The position numbers and the translations under genes were made by a program. The notes below the pieces were generated by a model. It did not search any database. It had not been told where the DNA came from and saw only the letters and a list, made by a program, of their open reading frames with translations. Shown here one piece after another: positions 7,610-14,201 of a stretch of 18,921 nt of DNA. Source of the DNA: Chloroflexota bacterium (GTDB lineage Bacteria; Chloroflexota; Anaerolineae; Anaerolineales; UBA4823); NCBI GenBank assembly GCA_012798185.1, contig JAAZNS010000248.1:1-18921 (forward strand), given 5' to 3'. Each line of letters begins with the position of its first letter. Within the stretch, counting starts at the first letter, position 1.

Positions 7610-8431
7610 ATGCATCATGTCTCTAATGCATTTCAAAAACAGCGTTTTTTTCAGGTACTCCATTTTGGTGATCAATGTCCTTGGCGTTTGTGGGTGGTCG
7701 AACAGGCAAAACGGGCTGCTGCTGAATCGGGCGGCATTTGGGAGGCGCTTGATATATCCAGCCGCCCCGAGCTAGCAGCCCGCCATGGAATTTTCTTTCC
7801 TACAGTAACTGTAATCGATAATGAAATCCGCATCCCTTCACCCACTCCTGCCAGCCGGCTGTTGCAAATCATTGATGATCAAAAACCAAACGCTCCGTTT
7901 GATGAAAAACCACAAGCGGATGAAGGGCGGGCAGAAAAAGTTATCCCCTTAACAGCTGATAACATAAGCGATACCTGCCGCTTATGTATCCCGCCTAGTG
8001 AATCTGGCGGCTGCCAGGCAAAACAAGCCTGGGCGCGCAGCATAAGTCCGAAAATACCGGATGGATTTTTAGGTTTTGCCGCCTGTCAGGGCGAAGAGAT
8101 AGTAGGTGCTGTGGAATATTTGCCCTCATTGCTTATTCCTTATCCTATACCTGAAAAGAGTCCATCGATTGCTTTTATCACCTGTATCTATTCACAGGAG
8201 GACAAAGGGGATGTGCTGGATTACCGCAGCCAGGCGTTGGCATATTTGCTTGGTTACCTCCCAACCCGGGGATTTTGCTTTGTTCAAGTCGTTGCAGGTT
8301 TGCATACAGCCTATCCGAATGGACCTAAGCAATTTTTTACTGACCGGGGATTTGAAGAAATAAACACGCTTGGAACATTTATCCTAGGGGAAAGTGAGGA
8401 AACGCTTGTGTTGATGGAAAAAAGCGTGTAG
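7610..8431 (+). CDS. Thioredoxin-like / GNAT-like acetyltransferase fusion
   Basis: The 273-residue protein starts at ATG 7610 (AGCAGGGA about 12 bases upstream). Residues 10-95 look like a thioredoxin fold: a strand, then HFGDQCPWRLWVVEQA with one Cys (C23) in place of a CxxC pair, and FFPTVTVID with Pro64 at the usual cis-Pro place. Residues about 110-273 resemble a divergent GNAT domain: a Cys-containing start (C123, C126, C135), GFLGFAACQGEEIVGAVEYLP, IAFITCIYSQ, helix YRSQALAYLLGYL, and FFTDRGFEEI near the end. The pairing recalls E. coli YoaP-type proteins, in which GNAT and thioredoxin-like parts occur together in the other order. The substrate is unknown. It ends 11 bases before the stop of the converging ferredoxin gene. 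Confidence 0.7.
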   Translation: MHHVSNAFQKQRFFQVLHFGDQCPWRLWVVEQAKRAAAESGGIWEALDISSRPELAARHGIFFPTVTVIDNEIRIPSPTPASRLLQIIDDQKPNAPFDEKPQADEGRAEKVIPLTADNISDTCRLCIPPSESGGCQAKQAWARSISPKIPDGFLGFAACQGEEIVGAVEYLPSLLIPYPIPEKSPSIAFITCIYSQEDKGDVLDYRSQALAYLLGYLPTRGFCFVQVVAGLHTAYPNGPKQFFTDRGFEEINTLGTFILGESEETLVLMEKSV

Positions 8432-8442
8432 TATAAAGCAGT

Positions 8443-8712
8443 TTATAGCCTTAAGTTCACCGCTTTTTCTCTTTTTACTTCGAGGCTCCCGGGTTTCCCT
8501 AAATAAAAAATTGCTTCATTTGGACACGCCCGCACACATTTTTTACATCCCTTGCATGCCTCTGCATGTTCGATTTTTACATGGTGATGACCGAAAAAAT
8601 CAATTTTCCCCAGTACGCCATTGGGGCAGATTTCCACGCATTTCCAGCAAGCCTCGCATAGCCGTGTGTTTATCTCGATATATTTTGTTATCATATGGCG
8701 GCGGTTTTTCAA
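8443..8712 (-). CDS. 2[4Fe-4S] ferredoxin-type protein
   Basis: An 89-residue protein with two full cluster motifs: C19-x2-C22-x2-C25-x3-C29-P and C53-x2-C56-x2-C59-x3-C63-P, separated by a His-rich stretch (FFGHHHVKIEH). The start is probably TTG at 8712, because GGAGG lies six bases upstream (within 8713-8730 complement) and the TTGA overlaps the TGA stop of the preceding gene. The alternative ATG at 8694 has no ribosome site. It is co-translated with the membrane protein at 8709-8969. I infer a soluble electron carrier docked to that protein. Confidence 0.85.
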   Translation of the reverse strand: MKNRRHMITKYIEINTRLCEACWKCVEICPNGVLGKIDFFGHHHVKIEHAEACKGCKKCVRACPNEAIFYLGKPGSLEVKREKAVNLRL

Positions 8713-8969
8713 GGCTGTCCTCCGATCAATCGTTTGAATTGTGCCTTAATCCATGCCCAATGTAGAAAGAGATGATAGGCAACCACCAAACACATAGCAA
8801 TTCCTGCTATGCCGTGCAGGGCATGAAACATGAAGCGGATATGCAACATAAACGGAGGAATTATGGTCTCAAACAGTTTTGATAAAGTCACGATAATAAA
8901 CAAAGAAAACAAGATCACATCGATCGTTAGTTGAGTCCTGGGTTTTATGGGTGATTTTTGAACGCTCAA
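8709..8969 (-). CDS. Small DUF4405/cytochrome b561-like membrane protein
   Basis: An 86-residue protein with two membrane helices (about 14-36 and 50-70). Several histidines flank or sit in the helices (H43, H49, H52, H66, H70); the pair H52/H66-H70 with an LHGIAG motif fits heme ligation in DUF4405/b561-type proteins. The start is TTG 8969, about nine bases after AAGGAAGG. It lies 37 bases after the tetR stop and overlaps the ferredoxin start, so the three genes form one operon. Family knowledge: such small b-type cytochromes accept or donate electrons to quinones. Heme binding here is inferred. Confidence 0.65.
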   Translation of the reverse strand: MSVQKSPIKPRTQLTIDVILFSLFIIVTLSKLFETIIPPFMLHIRFMFHALHGIAGIAMCLVVAYHLFLHWAWIKAQFKRLIGGQP

Positions 8970-9006
8970 TTTTTCTTGCCTTCCTTAGCAAATCTTGCTT
9001 CTCATT

Positions 9007-9606
9007 TCAAGAACTTTCCAGCTCGCCCTTTAGAGTGCCATATAAAAAGATATTTGATATCTGATAAAACAATTCAGCGTCATTCAAGGCAAGGGTTTTA
9101 AAACGGGGATTATCAAAGAAATTAATGATCAGCTCCTCAAAAACAGCCCGAGCGATTTCTTTATTCAGTCCTTCTCTAAATAAATTTTTACGTTCGGCGC
9201 TTTCGGAAAATCGGTTGAAGATTCCGTTTAAAGTCGATTGGCGCACTTCCTGAATTTTGTCGTAAGTATGCGGATAAATTCGTTTCAATTCATCCGCCCG
9301 GGCAATGGCATTGCCTGGGGGAAGCGTTTGCAGATTATTCCCGATAATATTTAACACGCTTTGAAGAGGAAGAGATGGCTGATGTTCAAATTGTTTTAAT
9401 CCATTCTGGAAAATTTCTTCTACACTTAAAAAAGCAGCCAAGACCAGGGCTTCTTTATCTTCAAAATATCGATATACGGTGATTCGGCTGACTCCGGCAT
9501 GATAAGCCACTTCGTTCAGACTGGTTTTCCCGATGCCTTGTTCCATGAACAGGGTTAATGCCGAGCGGATAATTTTATCCCTGGTTTTTTCTTCGTTTTT
9601 AAACAT
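9007..9606 (-). CDS. TetR/AcrR-family transcriptional regulator
   Basis: The 199-residue protein has the classic N-terminal helix-turn-helix: TRDKIIRSALTLFMEQG, then TSLNEVAYHAGVSRITVYRYF (about 28-48) and EDKEALVLAAF. The ligand domain (60-199) is divergent and alpha-helical, with no signature for the ligand. ATG 9606 has no Shine-Dalgarno; instead the start lies within a palindrome and just after TATTAT, which fits leaderless expression. It heads an operon with the b-cytochrome-like gene and the ferredoxin, so the likely role is autorepression of this redox module. Confidence 0.9.
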   Translation of the reverse strand: MFKNEEKTRDKIIRSALTLFMEQGIGKTSLNEVAYHAGVSRITVYRYFEDKEALVLAAFLSVEEIFQNGLKQFEHQPSLPLQSVLNIIGNNLQTLPPGNAIARADELKRIYPHTYDKIQEVRQSTLNGIFNRFSESAERKNLFREGLNKEIARAVFEELIINFFDNPRFKTLALNDAELFYQISNIFLYGTLKGELESS

Positions 9607-9634
9607 GTTACAATAATAACATATAATGTAACAT
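9605..9634 (-). promoter_or_regulatory. Palindromic operator over the tetR start
   Basis: ATGTTACA (9605-9612) and TGTAACAT (9627-9634) are perfect eight-base inverted arms. A third half-site, TAACAT (9617-9622), forms an 18-base palindrome with ATGTTA (9605-9610). The sites cover the tetR start codon and the TATTAT element upstream of it. Position and symmetry suggest that the encoded TetR protein binds here. Confidence 0.6.
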
Positions 9635-10051
9635 ATATAAACTTATATTTAAATTATTGTAACTTTCCTGTCATTTCCTGAGCTGCTACCCCCAAAAAAT
9701 AGCTGCGTAAAGTATAAAAAGTTGATCGATGTACCCTGGTTATTAATTTTTTGATTGATAAAAAGGTTGTACGCCCAAAAATGGTATGAATACGGTAAAA
9801 TGAGTGAGTATTTGGCTTCAAAACGCATTCCATCAGCGTCCAGTATTACCCCTGGCATCATGAAATAATTGGTGCTTGGGATGATGGTTTGGATCTTGTC
9901 AATAATGAAAGAACAGCACCTCCAATACCGTAGAAGGAAAAAATGTTGGCGGAGAGCAAACAATTTCCATGGAGCCAAATGAGTTATAGAATTACCCGAA
10001 TGCCTGGTATTTGTCCGAATTTCCAGGGCTATGATGAAAGGAGAGGTAACA
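9635..10051. other. Intergenic region, no gene recognised
   Basis: This AT-rich stretch of roughly 420 bases holds no frame I can defend. A 142-codon minus-strand frame (9649-10077) crosses it and runs into the start of the DUF5679-type gene; it resembles no family and its start has no ribosome site. The region beside the TetR gene (9635-9660) is rich in TATA-like steps and probably contains the operon promoter. The last bases carry AAGGAGAGG for the gene at 10052. Confidence 0.4.
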
Positions 10052-10213
10052 ATGGATTTCGAAGGATATTGCGTCAAATGTCGTCAAAAACGTGCAATCA
10101 AACAGGGTAAAGTTGAAAAAACAGCTAAAGGTCGCGCCATGGTAAAGGGCGCCTGCCCGGTTTGCGGCACCACCGTCACTCGTTTTCTCTCAAAGAAGGA
10201 AGCTGGCAAATAG
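10052..10213 (+). CDS. DUF5679-type small zinc-ribbon protein
   Basis: A 53-residue protein begins at ATG 10052 with AAGGAGAGG at 10038-10046. An in-frame ATG at 10031 lies before this ribosome site, so 10052 is the better start. The sequence MDFEGYCVKCRQKRA, a basic middle (KVEKTAKGRAMVKG) and CPVCGTTVTRF give two CxxC knuckles (C7, C10; C35, C38) for one zinc ion. This matches the DUF5679 family, found widely in Chloroflexota and Actinobacteria. The high charge suggests contact with nucleic acid or ribosome; the function is unknown. A rho-independent terminator lies about 150 bases downstream. Confidence 0.85.
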   Translation: MDFEGYCVKCRQKRAIKQGKVEKTAKGRAMVKGACPVCGTTVTRFLSKKEAGK

Positions 10214-10260
10214 GTTGATTTCCCCTCGATATTTTCCGGTTTCCTGGTGATAGAAAAATT

Positions 10261-10340
10261 GTAACTGCCCAGCTAGCTAGGGTGAATTCACGAATTAAAT
10301 CTCAAATTCGGGACTTATCGACCATAGCTTGAGCAGTTAC
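10261..10340. repeat. Imperfect nested inverted repeat, possible miniature element
   Basis: GTAACTGC (10261-10268) and GCAGTTAC (10333-10340) are perfect inverted ends. Inside, CGAATT and AATTCG form a second inverted pair, and CAGCTAGCTAGGG on the left is partly matched by CTATGG on the right. The whole 80-base stretch can fold as one long imperfect hairpin. Ends beginning GTAA occur in IS66-type elements, but no clear target duplication is visible, so this is tentative. Confidence 0.4.
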
Positions 10341-10366
10341 GATAAATAATTTATGCTGTAAAAACT

Positions 10367-10402
10367 GGGGATGGGTCGGACGCGCCCGTCCCCTCTTTTT
10401 TT
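10367..10402 (+). terminator. Rho-independent terminator
   Basis: GGGGATGGG (10367-10375) pairs with CCCGTCCCC (10385-10393) with one G-U pair and a nine-base loop, followed by TCTTTTTTT to 10402. It lies downstream of the DUF5679-type gene and 70 bases before the chromate transporter, so it most likely ends the former's transcript. Confidence 0.85.
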
Positions 10403-10471
10403 ATTGGTACCCCATATATTTAAAGCAGGGTAAAATATCAGCCAGTTATACCCAATTTGTAGGAGAAAATT

Positions 10472-11059
10472 ATGTTGCTTTGGCGTATCTTTGTGCTTTT
10501 CACCCGCGTGGCAATCTTTTCGTGGGGAGGCGGGCCGGCTTCCCTGGCGTTAATGCAGCGGGAGACCACTTCCGCAATGTGGTTGCCTCCCGATTCAACG
10601 GAACCGGTTCCCTGGGTGACCAGCGATGAATTTGCCGACGCGGTTGCAGTAGGCAATGCGCTGCCTGGGCCAATCGCTCCACAGGTTTCTGCGTTTGTTG
10701 GTTATAAGTTAGCCGGTTTTTGGGGTGCGGTGGCAGCAGCCGCAGGTACGGTCCTGCCGACCACGCTGTTAATGCTGGTGATGATTGTTTTCTTTTTCGG
10801 AATCAAAGACAGCCCAACCATGCAATCCATGCTTAAAGCAGTACGTCCTGTGGTGGTGGGATTGCTGCTCTGGACAGCGTATGATATGGCTTCTTCGGTT
10901 TATGGCGCACGCAAAGCGGGCTGGGCTTCTGGACTTGCCCACAGTTGGGATTCGTTGCTGATTTCACTCGTAGCATTCGGCCTGCTCGTATTCACCAAGA
11001 TAAATCCTGCCCTGATCATTTTTGGAGCAGCCTTGCTGGGGTTAGTGGTTTATCGATAA
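10472..11059 (+). CDS. chrA: Half-size chromate transporter (CHR family)
   Basis: The 195-residue protein starts at ATG 10472 after AGGAGAAAATT. Motifs of the ChrA domain are clear: FTRVAIFSWGGGPASLALMQRE at the first helix, VTSDEFADAVAVGNALPGP, and AFVGYKLAGFWGAVAAAAGTVLPTTLLML. About six hydrophobic segments follow, as expected for one CHR domain. Between QRE and VTSDEF there are about 15 extra residues (PPDSTEPVPW region). Full-length ChrA has two such domains; short forms usually occur as adjacent gene pairs. Here no partner follows. It may form homodimers, and may move an anion other than chromate. Confidence 0.85.
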   Translation: MLLWRIFVLFTRVAIFSWGGGPASLALMQRETTSAMWLPPDSTEPVPWVTSDEFADAVAVGNALPGPIAPQVSAFVGYKLAGFWGAVAAAAGTVLPTTLLMLVMIVFFFGIKDSPTMQSMLKAVRPVVVGLLLWTAYDMASSVYGARKAGWASGLAHSWDSLLISLVAFGLLVFTKINPALIIFGAALLGLVVYR

Positions 11060-11084
11060 AAAAATATTTTTCCATAAATAACCA

Positions 11085-12509
11085 ATGAAAAACTACCAAC
11101 ACTGGAACACGCCATCCTCTGATGTTTTGGATCAGGCGCTTGAAAAAATCACCGCTCAGTACCCATATGCCGGGCTCGCGATTGGTGTGGTTGACCAGGA
11201 AAAAATCATTTACACGCAAAGCTTCGGATACCAAAATCTTGACACAAAAATACCGATATCACCGGTTTCATTATTTTCCATCGCTTCGATATCCAAAACG
11301 TTTGTCGCTGCTGCAATCATGCAACTGGTGGAGCAGGGGAAACTATCCTTGGATACCAAGCTCAAATCGGTGCTGCCCTATTTTCATATGGCTGACCCCC
11401 GGTATCTGCAGATCACAATAGAACAAATGCTCAGCCATACCTCGGGTATACCCGATATTCTGGATTACACCTGGGATCCGCCCGAATATGATGACGGAGC
11501 GCTGGCGCGTTATGTGCGCAGTATGGGTAAAGAAAAACTGGTCTTTGCTCCTGGTGAAAAATTTGTCTATAGCAATACTGCCTATGATATTTTAGGGCAG
11601 GTCATTGCCGAGATGTCCGGTCAGCTTTTTGAAGATTACATTGCTGCACATATCCTTCACCCATTGGGCATGAAAGACAGCACTTTTCTTTATTCAAACG
11701 CCTCACCCGAATTACTCTCATCCCCTTATCTTAGTCTACCCAATATCGAAGCCAGTCCTTTATATCCTTATACACGCGCCCATGCCCCCTGTGGGTCGCT
11801 GCATACCAATGTAATCGATTTATCCGCGTGGGCAATCGCTAACCTGAATAAAGGTCGATATGGCAAAATTCAAATCTTATCTCCACTTAGCCATGCTTTG
11901 CTCTGGCAGCCTCGCATTGCATATGACGAAGAGAATCCTGATGAGTTTGTCGGGTTATGCTGGTTCATCGCCAGGTATAGGGATGAACAGAGAGTCAGCC
12001 ATTCGGGCGGTGATCTTGGTTTTAATACGTTATTGACACTGCTTCCTGAAAGATCAATAGGTGTAGTGGTACTAGCGAATACTTACCCCGCACCAACGCA
12101 GGCAATTACCGAAGTTATTTTAGATACTTTCCTGGGCTTCGAACCGCGTTACCCTAAACCGCCCATTATTCAGGTGCTAAGTCCTGTTTTAAAAGATAAA
12201 GGTTTGGAAGCTGCTATAGAAATTTACCGCCAGATAAAGGAGAGCCAGCCTGATGATTATGATTTCACCAAAGAGCAGTTTTTTAATATTGGTTATACGC
12301 TGATCGATATCAAGCGCTTGGCAGAGGCAAAGGATGTGTTAAGATTGGGCATTGAAATCAATCCCGAAGCAGACAACCTGTATTATGAGCTGGCTCGGGC
12401 AGCAATGCTTTCCGGTGAAAATGAACAGGCAGTTCAATATTGCCGGCAATCTCTTGCCATTAACCCTAAAAATTGGGAAGCTGACAGGCTGCTCCATGAA
12501 TTAATCTAA
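11085..12509 (+). CDS. Serine hydrolase, class C beta-lactamase-like, with TPR-like C-terminus
   Basis: The 474-residue protein has the penicillin-binding-protein/beta-lactamase class C motifs: SISK (nucleophile S68, K71) in LFSIASISKTF, YSN (Y162, N164) and HSGG (H306). The domain ends near 350. Residues 370-474 form tetratricopeptide-like helices, with YYELARAAMLSGENEQAVQYCRQSLAINPKNW typical in pattern. No signal peptide is seen from ATG 11085, so it is probably cytosolic. The start has no clear Shine-Dalgarno; it lies 25 bases after chrA and may depend on translation of that gene. The fold covers esterases, D-aminopeptidases and peptidases; beta-lactam resistance is not implied. Confidence 0.85.
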   Translation: MKNYQHWNTPSSDVLDQALEKITAQYPYAGLAIGVVDQEKIIYTQSFGYQNLDTKIPISPVSLFSIASISKTFVAAAIMQLVEQGKLSLDTKLKSVLPYFHMADPRYLQITIEQMLSHTSGIPDILDYTWDPPEYDDGALARYVRSMGKEKLVFAPGEKFVYSNTAYDILGQVIAEMSGQLFEDYIAAHILHPLGMKDSTFLYSNASPELLSSPYLSLPNIEASPLYPYTRAHAPCGSLHTNVIDLSAWAIANLNKGRYGKIQILSPLSHALLWQPRIAYDEENPDEFVGLCWFIARYRDEQRVSHSGGDLGFNTLLTLLPERSIGVVVLANTYPAPTQAITEVILDTFLGFEPRYPKPPIIQVLSPVLKDKGLEAAIEIYRQIKESQPDDYDFTKEQFFNIGYTLIDIKRLAEAKDVLRLGIEINPEADNLYYELARAAMLSGENEQAVQYCRQSLAINPKNWEADRLLHELI

Positions 12510-12650
12510 TTATTTGGGGCTTTTCTACCCAAGACTGCGCGGCTGCAAGTCTTAAAAATCAAAAGAGTGCCAATCGATTATCCCGGGTTTCCTCTTTTCC
12601 TGGATTTATTCAAAGAACCGTCTCACTAGTTGTCACTATCGGAGGTTTTT

Positions 12651-13538
12651 ATGAGAAATATTCGTTTCTATATTGTGGATGTTTTTGCCGAAAGCAGATA
12701 TTCGGGCAATCAGCTGGCAGTGTTCCGCAGCGGAAACGCCATTTCGGAAGATGAAATGCAGCAGATTGCCAGGGAGATGAATTTCTCTGAGACGAGCTTT
12801 ATCACCTGCGAGATAATGCGCCAGGGCGGATTCAACGTACGCATCTTCACACCAGGGGAAGAGATCCCTTTTGCCGGGCATCCCACCCTGGGTACGGCGC
12901 ACATCATCCGTACCGAAATCAATCCGCAGGCAACGGGGAAAATCGTTCTGAACTTGAAAGTTGGTCAAATCCCGGTCACCTTCGACGATACTCCGCCAGA
13001 TGAAACCATTTACTGGATGCAGCAGATCGAACCGGTTTTCGGTGAAAGAATCAATGCCGAAGTTATCGCCCCCATTCTCAACCTTACCATTGATGATATC
13101 GATGAGCGGTTCCCTATCGAAGAGGTGTCCACCGGACTGCCCCATATCCTGGTGCCTTTAAGAAGCCTTGATGCGCTGAAGCGGTCTGCTATCAGCCGGG
13201 AGCCATATTTTAAATTCATCGAAAATCGCTGGGCAAAACCGGTCATGATCTTTTGCCCGCAGCCGCATCAGCCTGAAAATGACATCAGCGTGCGCATGTT
13301 TGCCGAATGCTTCGGCATTACCGAAGACCCGGCAACTGGCAGCGGCAACGGCTGCCTGGCGGGATACCTGGCGCGCCACCGCTATTTTGGTAAAGACTCA
13401 ATCGATATCCGCGCCGAGCAGGGTTATGAGATCGGCAGACCATCGCTGCTGCTGCTGCGTGCCCAGGATAGAGAAGGGCGTCTTTCTGTTTCGGTGGGAG
13501 GCAAAGCGGTTACCATTGCCCGTGGTGAGTTTTATTAA
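12651..13538 (+). CDS. PhzF-family isomerase-like protein
   Basis: ATG 12651 is preferred over an earlier in-frame start at 12630 because CGGAGG sits just before it. The 295-residue protein shows the diaminopimelate-epimerase fold in two halves. Key motifs: FYIVDVFAESRYSGNQLAVF, NFSETSF with the conserved Glu47 (equivalent of the PhzF catalytic Glu), FTPGEEIPFAGHPTLGTAH (H77), and EDPATGSGNGCLAGYL (D226 onward). Such proteins catalyse proton-shift isomerisations; only a few belong to phenazine synthesis, and no phz genes are nearby, so the substrate is unknown. It is followed 120 bases later by the ABM-like gene, which has its own ribosome site. Confidence 0.9.
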   Translation: MRNIRFYIVDVFAESRYSGNQLAVFRSGNAISEDEMQQIAREMNFSETSFITCEIMRQGGFNVRIFTPGEEIPFAGHPTLGTAHIIRTEINPQATGKIVLNLKVGQIPVTFDDTPPDETIYWMQQIEPVFGERINAEVIAPILNLTIDDIDERFPIEEVSTGLPHILVPLRSLDALKRSAISREPYFKFIENRWAKPVMIFCPQPHQPENDISVRMFAECFGITEDPATGSGNGCLAGYLARHRYFGKDSIDIRAEQGYEIGRPSLLLLRAQDREGRLSVSVGGKAVTIARGEFY

Positions 13539-13658
13539 ACATGGATTGTGAAAATGTTCCATTGAGGCAATTTCCAGGGGGAAAAATCAACCAGCTGATT
13601 GAGCATTTTCCTAATATCTTATACCTGATCGAAAAATTCTTATTGTGGAGGACGAATT

Positions 13659-13976
13659 ATGATCAGCCGTATATGGCATGGTTGGACCAAACCCGAGAAT
13701 GCCGATGCCTATGAAACGTTGTTGAAGAGTGAAATATTTGTTGGCATTCAGGAAAGAAAAATTAATGGCTACCGAGGCATACAGCTATTCCGCCGCAGCC
13801 TGGATAAGGAAGTCGAGTTTATCACGATCATGTGGTTTGATTCAATCGATGCCGTTCGTGATTTTGCCGGGGAGGATTATGAAGCTGCGGTTGTGCCGCC
13901 CAAAGCCCGTTTATTACTGTCTCATTTCGATGCGCGCTCGCAGCATTACGAAGTTAGAGCAGAGCTGAAATCATAA
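13659..13976 (+). CDS. Antibiotic biosynthesis monooxygenase (ABM)-like dimeric alpha-beta barrel protein
   Basis: A 105-residue protein starts at ATG 13659 after GTGGAGGACGAATT. It begins ISRIWHGWTKPENADAYETLL and continues with GYRGIQLFRRS, EVEFITIMWFDSIDAVRDFAG and HFDARSQHYEVRAE. This pattern of a strand, a helix with E-x-Y, two strands and a short helix is that of the ABM/Dabb ferredoxin-like fold. Such proteins are cofactor-free monooxygenases, heme-degrading enzymes or simple binders. No catalytic residues can be assigned here. It ends about 65 bases before a long inverted repeat. Confidence 0.75.
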   Translation: MISRIWHGWTKPENADAYETLLKSEIFVGIQERKINGYRGIQLFRRSLDKEVEFITIMWFDSIDAVRDFAGEDYEAAVVPPKARLLLSHFDARSQHYEVRAELKS

Positions 13977-14042
13977 ATTCCAGTCTTGGGTTCACGTTGA
14001 CCAGTAACTGGCATTGAATAAATAACGGATTTCGTTAAAAAA

Positions 14043-14174
14043 GGGGGCTGTCTAAGAAGTCAAAAATGTCATGATGCACGCTGTATGTTTCACGAAGCAG
14101 AGGGAAAAAATTAATTTTGTTATGAAAAAATCTTTCGCTTCGCTTAGCGTAACAGACTTCTTTAAGGACAGCCC
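14043..14174. mobile_element. MITE-like element with 19-20 base terminal inverted repeats
   Basis: The left arm GGGGGCTGTCTAAGAAGTC (14043-14061) and the right arm (14155-14174, reverse complement GGGCTGTCCTTAAAGAAGTC) match with a few small gaps. The arms are flanked by A and T runs that extend the palindrome, so the RNA could also act as a bidirectional terminator between the converging genes. The 132-base unit has no ORF. Ends of the GGGCTGTC type occur in several IS families, so a non-autonomous remnant is likely. I see no convincing target duplication. Confidence 0.55.
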
Positions 14175-14201
14175 TTTTATTCTATGATTAACTGCAATAT
14201 A

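Noticed and set aside
9649..10077. 142-codon minus-strand frame
   Set aside because: No recognisable family, no ribosome site, and it overlaps the well-supported start of the DUF5679-type gene on the other strand.
12531..12553. AAGACT/AGTCTT stem after the serine hydrolase as terminator
   Set aside because: Only six pairs with an 11-base loop and no T tract follows.
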